Below are positions 50,821-60,379 of a DNA stretch of 64,000 bases, piece after piece. The notes below the pieces were generated by a model. It was not told the origin of the DNA and did no database searches. It worked only from the letters and a program-made list of their open reading frames with translations. Each line of letters begins with the position of its first letter. The first letter of the stretch is position 1. The DNA is from Rhineura floridana (lineage: Eukaryota; Chordata; Lepidosauria; Squamata; Rhineuridae): positions 18,188,739-18,252,738 of the forward strand of contig NC_084499.1 in NCBI RefSeq assembly GCF_030035675.1, given 5' to 3'. A program made the translations under genes and the position numbers.

Positions 50821-52410
50821 CTCCTTCCATTTCCTTCACTCCCAGTTTCTTCTGTATACATTTCCTTCATGTCCAGAAATTAATAGTTCTCCTTTACTGT
50901 GCTTTCCCACTCATCTTCCCACCTTACCTCTTTTCTCCTCTCACTCCCCCATGCCTTTGCCCTTTCACCTTCCCCCCATTCCTCTCTCTCTGCTCACAAC
51001 CACCTTGACAGGCTGACTTACCTATCTGTAAGGATTATTGAGACAGTGTACACAAGTCACAAACACTCAGTGCCGTTAAACTATAGAAATAGTCTTCCTT
51101 TGTTTTCTTTCCCTTCCTTCTACAGACCCCAGCACATCTCTACTCTCACATCCACTCCCCCCTTCTCAGCCTCATTTCCCATTTTCCCTTCTCCTTAAAG
51201 GCCAGTTATATGCTTTTAAAAAAAGACAACCTACATGAAGCACTCTGAGCACAAAATAAGCACTATATAATAAATATTAGGTTGCATCCTACTACCTTCT
51301 ACTCAGGGTCGACCCAATGGAATTAATGGACCAAAGTTAGCCATGTCCCTTATTTCCAATGGGACTACTCTGAGAAGGACTTGTACTGGATACAAAACAT
51401 AGTTTTGTGGTCACTTTATTATTTTGCTTCCCTTCTACATTACCACCCTGTCTCCTTTCTCATTCCCCTTCCCCAATAATCCTTCCCTTCCCCTCCACTC
51501 CTCCCCCCTTTTCCTCTGACCTACCCCTCAGGATCATTGCTAAGAATGACTAAAGCAGTATAAATGCAACAGCACTTCACTCAGCAAGAGCAGTGAATTA
51601 GATGCTTGTTGTTAGCCCTCTAATAAAAGTTACTTGCATCCCTTTTGCTCCTACACCCCACACCCCTGCTCTAATATTCAGTCCTCTTCTCTGCTTCCCT
51701 TTGCTTAGCCCATGCCCTGCCCCCCCCATAAAATTTTCTATATTTCTCATTTTCTCCTCCCTGCCCCCTTTTCACCCTGCCCTACCTCTCAGGGGCATTG
51801 TGAAGGGGAAACTGAGGCATTGCCAATGCAAAGCTGTTGCTCAGCAAGAGCTGCAGTTTAGATGCACGTTATCCTGTTATCCACCCCCACCCACCCCCAA
51901 CCCTTTATCCTCTCCTCTTCTTGCTGGCCCACCACTGTGCTCCCCATTTCACCCCATAGGGCTTTCTATATTTATCATCCTCTTCTCCTTGCCCCCTTTT
52001 CTTCCTGACCTACCTCTCAGGGTCGTTGTGAAGAGAAACTGAGGCACTGCCAATGCAAAGCTGTGGCTCAGTAAGAGCTGTAGTCGAGACGCACGTTAAC
52101 CCTTTCATTATATGCCTCCCCACCCCATCACACCCCCTAACCCTTTATCCTCTTCTCCACCATCCCCTTGCCTGGCCTCCTACTACCTGAGCAAATCCTT
52201 TCCCAAAAATCCTTTCTTCCCCCCTCCATTTATTTCTACCCCCTTTTTCACTCCCACCCCCTTTTTTCCTTACCCCCCCTTTTCTCATTCATTCTTTTCT
52301 TCTCTCTTTTTTTCTTTCTTTCTCCCTCCCCACCTCCTTCCTTCTCCCAGAATACTCACCCCCTCCTCCTTCTCCTCCTCCTCCCCTCAGCTGTTTACCA
52401 CTCAGGACTC
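50820..52410. repeat. Pyrimidine-rich tract with three to four degenerate tandem units
   Basis: The plus strand is very rich in C and T. A block with ACCTACCTCTCAGGGTC, GAAACTGAGGCA, TGCCAATGCAAAGCTGT and CAGTAAGAGCTG recurs at about 51521, 51780 and 52010, spaced 230-260 bases, with a weaker copy near 51015. Intervening DNA is (CCT)/(CTTTC)-like. It lies directly downstream of the TSC1 promoter in intron 1. A family-C repeat is at 51278-51400. Confidence 0.75.
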
Positions 52411-52426
52411 TTCTAACCCACAGGGC

Positions 52427-52439
52427 GCCGCCATCTTGG
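52427..52439 (-). promoter_or_regulatory. YY1-type motif
   Basis: GCCGCCATCTTGG; on the minus (TSC1 sense) strand it reads CCAAGATGGCGGC, the strong YY1 form often found just downstream of housekeeping start sites. Confidence 0.65.
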
Positions 52440-52778
52440 CCCTTCCTCCCTCACTGGCGTCCTCCCAGGGATCCCTCCGCCGCCTTTCTCTCACTCACTC
52501 TTTTCCCCCTCCTCCAAAAAAATAGTCCCTCCTTCCGGCACAAACGTCCGCATCTCCCACCCACCACCACCTCCTCTCTCTCCTCCTCTCACAAGCACGC
52601 GCCCTGCTTTTTGAACACTAACAAAATACGGGCTTTTGGCGATGTCCCAGCACGAAGGGGTAAAGCGGAAGGATCTCTGAACAGGGTGGCGAGAAGACAG
52701 AAAAGAGGTCTCGTGATTCCGAGGGAGCCGAAAGCAGGAGAAGGAGAGGGAGGGAAAAGGTTCCGGCGCTAGGGGAGA

Positions 52779-52788
52779 GTCACGTGAT
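52779..52788. promoter_or_regulatory. CLEAR-type E-box (GTCACGTGAT)
   Basis: GTCACGTGAT differs by one base from the consensus GTCACGTGAC bound by TFEB/TFE3/MITF in lysosomal genes; USF and MAX can also bind such sites. It sits within the TSC1 CpG island. Confidence 0.6.
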
Positions 52789-52932
52789 GCACCTCCTCCG
52801 AAAGGGGGAGCGGCGGAGAGGCGGGAGGAAACTTTGCAGGGTGGTAAACAAGGCGGGGCGAGGAGGCGGCGAGGAGGCGGGGCGAGCGGGCTCCCTATGG
52901 AGGGCTGGGCCGCTTGGAGCCACGCCTACCCC

Positions 52933-52947
52933 GTTGCCATCGGCAAC
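52933..52947. promoter_or_regulatory. RFX X-box (GTTGCC-ATC-GGCAAC)
   Basis: Two perfect inverted half-sites with a 3-base spacer match the X-box consensus for RFX factors. It is at the upstream edge of the TSC1 CpG island. Confidence 0.7.
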
Positions 52948-52977
52948 CAGGGGCCTAGCTAATGTGGGCCTGCAGCC

Positions 52978-53150
52978 TTCCACATCCACACCAGGCATTT
53001 ACAGTATTCTACTGTTAATCCACTTTAAACAGTCATGGCTTCCCCCAAAGAATCCTGAGAAATATAGTTTGTGAAGGGTGCTGAGATTTGTTAGGAGATG
53101 CCCTATTCCCCGGACAGAGCTCCAGTGGCCAGAGTGGTTTAACAGTCAGT
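52978..53150. mobile_element. Palindromic MITE, family Z
   Basis: Starts right after the CpG island with ATCCACACCAGGCATTTACA and CCCAAAGAATCCTGAGAAA. The right half is partly lost. Confidence 0.72.
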
Positions 53151-53534
53151 TGAACAGGTCCTGCAGGAGTGAACAAGTTTTCAGTTCATATCATGAATAG
53201 CAAACTCAATTCTCCAAGTGTGGGTCCTTACGCAGACAAAACTGCACCACCACCACCCCGTGCACAAGGGAAAGAGATCAGCACGATCAGCAGAACCCCA
53301 AGATTTGCAAAAGTACAAAAAAAACTTTGGGGAAGGAGGAATTAAAGCCAGGGAAGGCCCTAAAAGAGACCAACAAGGACTGAGCATTGGAATGCTGTTT
53401 GATTGTTGAAAGGTGGGTGGAAGTGGAAAACTGGCAGAGGGGGTGATGGCATGGAGGAGCTCATCTGGAACCCAGAACAGGTCCATTCCACACTGCAACA
53501 TTTTGTTGCTGCCCCCCCTTGTTTATATGAAGTC

Positions 53535-53890
53535 ACATCAACATCATACATTTAAAGCACAGTTACACCACTTTCCCCTCCAAGTATCATGGGGACCTGT
53601 AGTTCACCACTCACTGAGCTACAATTCCCAGCACCCTTAACAAGCTACAGTTCCCAGGATTCTTGGGGAGGAGCTATGAGCTTTAAATGTATGATGTGGG
53701 TGTGACCAGCCAAATTGGTTGCATGAAACACCTTTTAAAGCACATTTTCCACCCAAAGAATCCTGGGAACTCTAGTTTGTTAGGGTGCTGCGAATGGTAG
53801 CTTTTGTCAGGGAGGAGTAAACTACAGTTCCCAGGATTTTAGGAGCAGGTGTGAAATGTTCTTTAAATGTAAGGTGCATACACAGCCAGA
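53535..53890. mobile_element. Two family Z palindromic MITEs
   Basis: First copy 53535-53710: CATCATACATTTAAAGCACA facing TTTAAATGTATGATGTGG, with AAGCTACAGTTCCCAGGATT. Second copy about 53725-53890: AAAGAATCCTGGGAACTCTA facing AAACTACAGTTCCCAGGATT. They lie 0.6-0.9 kb upstream of the TSC1 promoter. Confidence 0.82.
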
Positions 53891-54269
53891 ATCTCCAGGC
53901 TTCTGCTCTGGGTTAAGCATTTAACTACAACCAGGCTAAAGTCTTTAAAATTATCACATTGTGAGTTGTTTCAGCAGGCAAACAGGCATCACCAAACAGC
54001 AACAAATTCCCCCTTCAGACTGGCTGATCTGGTAATTTCCCCAATACATTTCATTTCTTGCAGTGCCACCACATGGAAAATGCAAAGCACTGCAGGTCTG
54101 GCAAATCTCTTCCTCCTTTACACACTAATTGCAAACCCTGTTCTCAGCAGCCTCTACGGAACCCCGAGGTTTGCAGAAGTACAAAGAAAACACACACTAA
54201 AGAATAGGGGGCCCCCTTCAAAACACCCCAGTGCAGAGCACAGACAAACAGAAGGGGGGAAGGAACGGA

Positions 54270-54420
54270 ATGGAGTATGGCCTTCAAGAAGCAGCTGGAC
54301 AGGCACCTGCTGGGGATGCTTTAATTTGGATTCCTGCATTGAGCACCTTCAGCAAGGGGTTGGACTCGATGGCCTTATAGGCCCCTTCCAACTCTACGAT
54401 TCTATGATTCTGATCCCAAT
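54270..54420 (+). mobile_element. CR1 LINE 3' terminus
   Basis: Ends GGCCCCTTCCAACTCTACGA and TTCTATGATTCTGAT, the classic CR1 3' terminal octamer repeat, preceded by GGGTTGGACTCGATGGCC. Confidence 0.88.
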
Positions 54421-54519
54421 GAGCATCAGTCACCACGGTCACAGAAATCTAGTTGGTTACTCGAGGGTGCAGGACTAGATGAACCTTCGGCCTGATCTCG
54501 CAGGTCTTTTTTTATGCGG

Positions 54520-54715
54520 TATATAAGCCCATCACAAAACCCAGTGCATTTAAACACATGACTTCCCCCAAAGAATTGTGGGAATTGTAGTTTGTTACTG
54601 GTGCTTGAAAATTGTACCTCTGTTTGGGGGAAATTACAGATCCTAGAATTCTCTGTGGGACATCATGTGCTTTAAATGTGTGATGGATGTGATTTAAATG
54701 TATGCTGTGGATCTG
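54520..54715. mobile_element. Palindromic MITE, family Z
   Basis: CCCAAAGAATTGTGGGAATT and GATCCTAGAATTCTCTGTGG arms with TTTAAATGTGTGATGGATG at the end. Fourth family-Z copy within 1.8 kb of the promoter. Confidence 0.75.
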
Positions 54716-55645
54716 CATGATGGACTCCCATCAGCTGCCGTAGCCAATGATCAGGGTTGATGGTAGCTGTAGTTGGGTACTGACGTAGAGAGGACTGTTC
54801 CCTGACAGCCATTGAAACTGAGGACTGTCCCGGACTTCCCAGGAGGATCCCTCCACCTGTGCTGCCTCTGAGACGGGCTCCCATCTTGGATGAAACTTAT
54901 CCAGTTTTAAATTCAGTCAGAAAGGTTTTTTCTGACTGGGGATGATTTCTTCCGGATAAGGAAGAAGCGTGAGATCTGCCACATAGTTTTGTTTTGATTG
55001 TTGGAGCCTGGAATTCGTCAGAATTGTCTGTCTTCCAGCAGTTCAGACAGAGCGAGGATTTTATGCTAGTTCAGCTGGATAAGTGACCCGTTGTTTTTTT
55101 AACGGACTAGCAGGCAAACCTCCTGTCTACATTTATCATTTTCTTATCTATATAGCTAAAGAGATTTGTCAAAGTAACAGCAATTAAGATAACCTAGATG
55201 AGGTAAGACTTTCCTTCTTTATTTACAGAACTAAGGGGGAAGAAAATATAAATAGCTTATCTTTTTTTTTTTTTTAATTGCAAAAAGCTGACATGGAAAA
55301 TTGCGTTTTAAAGATTACAACGGATGAGAGCTTTCTGATTGGGAGAGATAAGAAATCTTTTTGATTTACAAGACTTTTGTGTAATATATATAAGGGACTA
55401 TTTTTTCTGATCTACTTTTGTTGTTGTTGTTGACGAATCTGCTCATTCTCTCTGCTACTAGTTATTTGAACGCTGTGAACTAAAAGCTGTTTTTGCACTT
55501 CTGGACATTTAAGAGATAAGGACTGTCTAGCGTGTGACGTTAGTTGGTTGGAAAGATTAACTCCTTTGTAACTGGATAAAGAAATAAACTGCTCTTTGCT
55601 TGGGACATTGAAAATTGAAGAAGTTTTGTTCTTTTGGTTTTAAGA

Positions 55646-56341
55646 ATGACAATTAAGAAGATCATGGATGTACAAGAAGGGACTTTATTTCTAGACATGC
55701 TTCAGAAAATAATGGATGGGATTAACTCAATAAAACAAGAACTGAGAAATAATAGACAAGTGTGGAGAACTGAATTTCATGAAATGAGACAGGAGCTGAA
55801 AGAAACTCAGGATTCTATGAGAAAGGAGAATAAAGATAGATCTGGAAAACAAAAAAAGGATGAAAGAGAAATTAAAGGCAAGGTTCAATCTATGGAGATT
55901 GGCTTAAATATGGACATGAAAAAAGATTTGGATTTCCTGGTTGTGACGGATCCTGGAGATAAATATTACAGTTTGGAATACAGCGCTGTCTCTGAAGGAA
56001 CTGAAGAGATTGGAGATAAAGATATTATCGGTTCAAAAAAATTCCTGGACTGGAAGGATTTCATGGAACTTGAAATGGAGAAAGTTAATAGAATTAATCC
56101 CTGTTTTGTGTCAATGGAAAAACCTTCAAGAAATGTACTAGTGTATCATGTGGAAAAGAGGAGCAGAGATGCGGCTTTGAAACAATACTTCAGTGTTACG
56201 TTTGGATTTGATGGTAAGAAAATATCTGTGATGGAGGAAATTCCTATCAGACTTTTATTATATGACTATGACAGCAAGATTTTTGGGTGCGTAAAGATGG
56301 AAGATGGACCCAATATGGATAATGACAGAAGAGCGATTTGA
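55646..56341 (+). CDS. L1 ORF1p-like protein of the half-L1-like element
   Basis: 231 residues from the ATG at 55646. Residues about 15-95 are highly charged with heptad-like spacing (INSIKQELRNNRQVWRTEFH, EMRQELKETQDSMRKENKD), a probable coiled coil. Residues about 140-210 contain NPCFVSMEKPSRNVLVYHVE, KRSRDAALKQYF, and FDGKKISVMEEIPIRLLL, which resembles the RRM/C-terminal domain region of L1 ORF1p (RDVLVYF--RD--LK-----GKKI-ILKEIPR). The known family protein is an RNA-binding trimer that packages element RNA. It is shorter than mammalian L1 ORF1p (about 338). No internal stop. Confidence 0.75.
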   Translation: MTIKKIMDVQEGTLFLDMLQKIMDGINSIKQELRNNRQVWRTEFHEMRQELKETQDSMRKENKDRSGKQKKDEREIKGKVQSMEIGLNMDMKKDLDFLVVTDPGDKYYSLEYSAVSEGTEEIGDKDIIGSKKFLDWKDFMELEMEKVNRINPCFVSMEKPSRNVLVYHVEKRSRDAALKQYFSVTFGFDGKKISVMEEIPIRLLLYDYDSKIFGCVKMEDGPNMDNDRRAI

Positions 56342-56833
56342 AACTACTGGACTCAGTAGATTTGATGAGTTGGATTAATTGACATGTTTATTTAGAAAAA
56401 AAAATTGATTGACATATATCTCAAGGATTGGAAACTTCTCTTTGACTTTTTGTGGAAGATTAAAATGATATGATGTTAATGAGATTTGAAACCAACTAAG
56501 ATAACTGCTGGAGGAAGGTGATTTTATAATCTATTAAGAGATAGGTCTGTTATATATTATAGATTTATAGTTGAATTATAGTGTTTTGAAATTACTGGAT
56601 TTAGTAGATTTGATGAGCTGGATTAATTGGCATGTTTATTTAGAAAACAAATTGATTGATATATATCTCAAGGATTGGAAACTTCTCTTTGACTTTTTGT
56701 GGAATATTAAAATGATATGATGTTAATGAGATTTGAAACCAACTAAGATAACCGCTGGAGGAAGGTGATTTTATAATCTATTAAGAGATAGGTTTGTTAT
56801 ATATTATAGATTTATAGCTGAACTATGACAAAT
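56338..56833 (+). repeat. Tandem duplication in the element's 3' UTR
   Basis: Two copies with a 248-base period (56338-56585 and 56586-56833) are nearly identical (TTTGATGAG-TGGATTAATTG, ATATATCTCAAGGATTGGAA, ACCAACTAAGATAAC). The ORF stop codon lies at the start of copy 1. Confidence 0.93.
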
Positions 56834-57099
56834 CGGAAGTCAATATTTTTATATATATGTATTTTTTTTTGTATTGTATTAGTTATTGATTTGTGTTGTT
56901 TTCTTTTTGTATTATTTTGGTTTTGAAAATTAGAATAAAAATTAATTGGAAAAAAAAAAAAGAAACTGAGGACTGTCCTCTGCAACGGAGGACAGCCAGC
57001 CATCCTGTCTAGCATCCACTTCTTCCAATGCAGAAGAGCACACTAACCTGTGAAAGACCGGTGCGTTCCAACAGCTAGCAAAAGGGGTGCAATATTGCT

Positions 57100-57440
57100 G
57101 GAGTAGAGTTAGAAACATAGGAAGTCAGAGCATTGGCCCACCTAGCTCAGTATTGTCTACACTGACTGGCAGCAGCTCTCCAGAATTTCAGAAAGGGAAC
57201 ATTCCCAGCCCTACCTGGAGATGCCGGGGGTTGAACCTGAAGCCTTCTGCAGGGGCTCTACCGCTGAATTATGGCCCTTCCCCTAAATTTATTTATTTAT
57301 TTATTTATTCGATATATTAGTCGCCCATCTGGCTGGATTAACAAGCCACTCTGAGCGACGTACAAAGCAAAAACATATAAAACATCTAAAAACATAAAAA
57401 AAAACAGTAAAAGCTAAACAATAAGGTAAACTGAGTTTCA
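57100..57440 (-). mobile_element. Family B SINE and L2-like tail
   Basis: 57110-57285: minus family-B SINE (CTAGCTCAGTATTGTCTACA). 57284-57440: minus L2 tail (AGTCGCCCATCTGGCTGG, CACTCTGAGCGACG), starting from a (TTTA)n run. 57440-57700 may be more of the L2 3' UTR. Confidence 0.75.
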
Positions 57441-57719
57441 ATAATAAGCCTTCTCGCCTGTATAGTCTGAAGATGTAACAGCAGATGGAAGTTCCTGGTG
57501 TAAGTCTTCCCACATTGGCATAAAAACCAGTGTGGGTGATAGTCCGTTTGCAAGATCTAAAACGGCATCTCCCTCCCCCCCCCATCTTAGCGTCCAGCAA
57601 CTCCAGCAGGAAGAGGCTTTAGCTGGCACGCCCTAACTCTCTGCTTAGGGTCAGGCTGCAGAACTGCAGGTTGCCAGGAGGGTATTCATTCAGGATACTG
57701 TAACAACCTTGAATCGATA

Positions 57720-58250
57720 GCCTTTGAAGCCAGTTCTGCAATCCAGAATTGAGCCTGCATATTTTCCAATTCCCCACACATGGGATTCTGTGTTCGTTTC
57801 CCTTGAAATTTCATCTGCGAGAGGTCAGCCCATCTCAGAGAGAGGAGGACAGTTTCTTGATGTGAGCAGGTTTTTTAATCCAGCCCCGCTTTGTGAATTA
57901 CAATTAATTTTTATTGCCGTCCCAGGCAGCGATGGCTTCTTTCCCCCTTCCTGCTGAGACATGTTTATTTAATTTTCTCTGTGGAAGAGAAAGTGTCGGG
58001 GGGGGCAGGAGAGAGAAGAAACTGAAATTAGGAAGGTCTTCAGAAAAGAATAATAGTTCTCTTTTAAAAAATTATACCATTAACCTGGTTTCCTCTCACG
58101 ACGAGCTTATGGCCTTTAATGATTCATTTATTGTGCCTGTTAACGTGTTGGAGGGCGCAGGGTGCATTGAAAGCCAGCGAGAAGCTAAGGGCTGCCTGGG
58201 TGGAATTGCCTCATTTGCCTCTCTGACTTGAACCTCTGGCCAGCTTGATG
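57720..58250. other. Stretch without recognised repeats or exons
   Basis: No copy of the repeat families above was seen, and no coding match was recognised. It lies on the side where GFI1B is expected. It could be single-copy regulatory DNA; nothing more can be said. Confidence 0.35.
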
Positions 58251-58369
58251 CTGTAATGCCAGAGGGGAGAACTTGTAGCCTTCCAGATGCTGGTGGACTA
58301 ACAGGCCTCCCATTTCCACTTTGCACAGCATATCAGTGGCTACTAGCCACCAAGGCTGTGTGATGGCCA

Positions 58370-58749
58370 CAGTAGTGTAGTGGCAAATTCAGAAGTACAG
58401 GGCCCTTTCAAAATAGTCACAGCCACGCTTTCTCCCTCTTTTCCCTGCTTGGTTGAGAATGAGGTCCTTGTTAATACCTTCTCTCAAAAGAGAGCCAATA
58501 AGCATAAAAGGGGAGTGTTAGCTACTGAGAAGAGTCTTCTCAGTGACTGACTCACCTCCTTTCACTCTGGCTCCAATCAGCAGGAAAAGACAAGGAAGCT
58601 TGTTAGAAGATTCTTCTCAGGGGCTAGCACTCTCCTATTTCATGCTGGCTGCCTTGTAGGTTGCTGGAGAGAGGGACCCTGCTGGGACCCTGGTCCCCAA
58701 AAAGTAAGGGGACTAAGACCCTCTGAGAACCTGGACGACTACACCCCTG
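58370..58749. mobile_element. hAT-type non-autonomous transposon, family H, with TSD
   Basis: 380 bp, starting CAGTAGTGTAGTGGCAAATT and ending GGACGACTACACCCCTG. GATGGCCA (58362-58369) and GATGGTCA (58750-58757) form a 7/8 target duplication. The interior matches the copies at 14697, 28690 and 61594. Confidence 0.9.
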
Positions 58750-59040
58750 GATGGTCACCAACTTGGATGGCTTTAAAAGGGGATTCGACAAATTCATGGA
58801 TAATAAGGCTATCAATGCCTACTAGCCATGACTGCTATGCTCTGCCCGCACAGTCGGAAGCAGTGCGCCTCCGAGTGCCAGTTGCTGGGAATCACAAGTA
58901 GCAAGAGTTGCTGTCGCGCACAGGCCCTGCTTGGGGGCTTCCCATTGGTGCATCTGGTTGGCCACTGTGAGAACAGGATGGTGGACTATGATGGGTCACT
59001 GGCTTGATCCAGCCACAGGGCTCTTTTCATGTTCTAATGT
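58750..59040 (+). mobile_element. CR1/L3-like LINE 3' end
   Basis: Contains GGCTTTAAAAGGGGATTCGA, ACAAATTCATGGATAATAAG and the end GGGCTCTTTTCATGTTCTAA. The family-H hAT at 58370 abuts it and may have inserted into it. Confidence 0.83.
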
Positions 59041-59294
59041 TTTTATCCAAGATCATCTGCAGCATCAGAGAAGCCTCAGTGCACATGGCCTACCTCTTCT
59101 GGGTTGGGAGGGGGCACTGCTGGGGGCCATGCCCCAGGAGGAGGAAGAGGGTGCAATTTTACATGCTACCAGTAGATGGCACTAGGGACAGAGTGTCCCA
59201 CCATCACTGGCTTTCTCAGATTTTTTTTTTTAAACTCAGCAGGATACATACAGTGGTGATGATGATTAAATTTATATCCTGCCTTTCCTCATGG

Positions 59295-59490
59295 AAGCTG
59301 CCTTATTCGGAGTCAGAGCCTTGGTCCACCTAGCTCAGTACTGTCTACACTGACTGGCAGTGGCTCTCCAGGATTTCAGACGGGATCCCTCCTAGCCCTA
59401 CCTTGAGATGCCATTGGGGATTGAACCTGGGACCTCCTGCGTGCAAAGCAGAAACTCTACCACTGAGCCACAGCCCTGCCCTCTTCTGTT
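59295..59490 (-). mobile_element. tRNA-headed SINE, family B
   Basis: Tail GCCTTATTCGGAGTCAGAG at low end; head GCAAAGCAGAAACTCTACCA and CTGAGCCACAGCC at high end. Confidence 0.83.
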
Positions 59491-59837
59491 CCCAGATAGT
59501 GCCACCATCTACCCCCAGTGGAGCATGCAGAGATCTTTGCATGCATGCGTCTTGAAGCCTGCTGCTGTGCAAGATCTATGGATTAGGGGCACATATCCGT
59601 ACAAGGAACAAGAAATGGAGTAGGTTCTCTCAGACCCCCTCAGAGCCACGCTCAGGAAACTGGTGGAACAAAGCAGTTGCTTGCTTCCTTCCCCTACCCC
59701 CAGAACCGTGGGAACGGGATATAGGATTCACAGGAGACTTTCGGGGAAGTAGCCATGACTCTAAAGTGGGATGACACAGCTTTAAACGTATAGTGTAGAT
59801 GGGGCCAAAGTGCTGCTTGGAGTAAATCCATTGAAAT

Positions 59838-60215
59838 TGAATGAATGAATGAATGAATGAATGAATGAATGAATGAATAAGCTTTATTACAGTTATAGAC
59901 CAGCATAAAAATATAGATCATTAAAAGGAAAACATAGATTTTCAATAAAAACAGCACAGAGGAATTAAAATCTCGTTAAAACCGGTTCTGGGACTCCAAA
60001 TTAACAATAAAATTTAAAAAGTAAAGTTCTTCTGCAAAGGATAGCTGCGGCACAAACACTAGCTACCTTGGCTGATATTTGTGGGGTCTGGTCAGATAAA
60101 AGAAAATCAACATAATAAGCCTAGTTTCTGCCAGGAATGTTATGTAGGATTGGAGTAATTAGCTTGTATCAAAGATCGCGGTAAAATAAACAGTACATGC
60201 CCCACCGATTCCACT
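59838..60215 (-). mobile_element. Unclassified LINE-like 3' end with (TTCA)n tail
   Basis: On minus, an AT-rich stretch ends with AACTGTAATAAAGCTTATTC followed by an ATTC run, the way some LINEs end in short tandem repeats. The upstream part has no recognisable ORF. An insertion-site duplication was not found. Confidence 0.45.
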
Positions 60216-60379
60216 GCCCCATTGAAATTAATGAATCTAAATTAGTCATGCCTATTAACTTCAGCGGGTCCGCTCTTGAGTAGGATGAACCTTGAACACC
60301 CCCCTAAAGGTTGTTGCTTTAATATGTTGTCCACCACTTTAGGTTGAAAAGTGGCATACATAGAAAACAATCATAATGT

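Larger units (their letters stand above)
52427..52960 (-). promoter_or_regulatory. TSC1: TSC1 promoter / CpG island with probable first non-coding exon
   Basis: GC- and CpG-rich stretch, unlike its AT-rich or pyrimidine-rich flanks, at the position expected for the TSC1 5' end, about 15.5 kb upstream of the ATG exon. It has ETS-like TTCCGG (52524-52540 and 52761), an E-box, an X-box and a YY1 motif. No TATA box. A possible exon-1 donor on minus is GTGAGA at 52592-52587; this is a guess. The exact start site is unknown. Confidence 0.7.
54831..56961 (+). mobile_element. Half-L1-like (ORF1-only) retrotransposon with perfect 17-bp TSD
   Basis: GAAACTGAGGACTGTCC at 54814-54830 recurs exactly at 56962-56978, bounding a 2131-bp insert. 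It has an ~815-base 5' region (CCATCTTGG YY1-type motif at 54881), one ORF (55646-56341), a tandemly duplicated 3' UTR, AATAAA at 56934 and a 12-base A tail. No reverse transcriptase or endonuclease is present. The layout matches mammalian HAL1 elements; it could also be an internally deleted L1. The exact duplication argues for a recent insertion. Confidence 0.85.

Noticed and set aside
51602-52525. Pro/Ser/Leu-rich frames near the promoter
   Set aside because: They arise from a pyrimidine-rich tract and have no recognisable domain.
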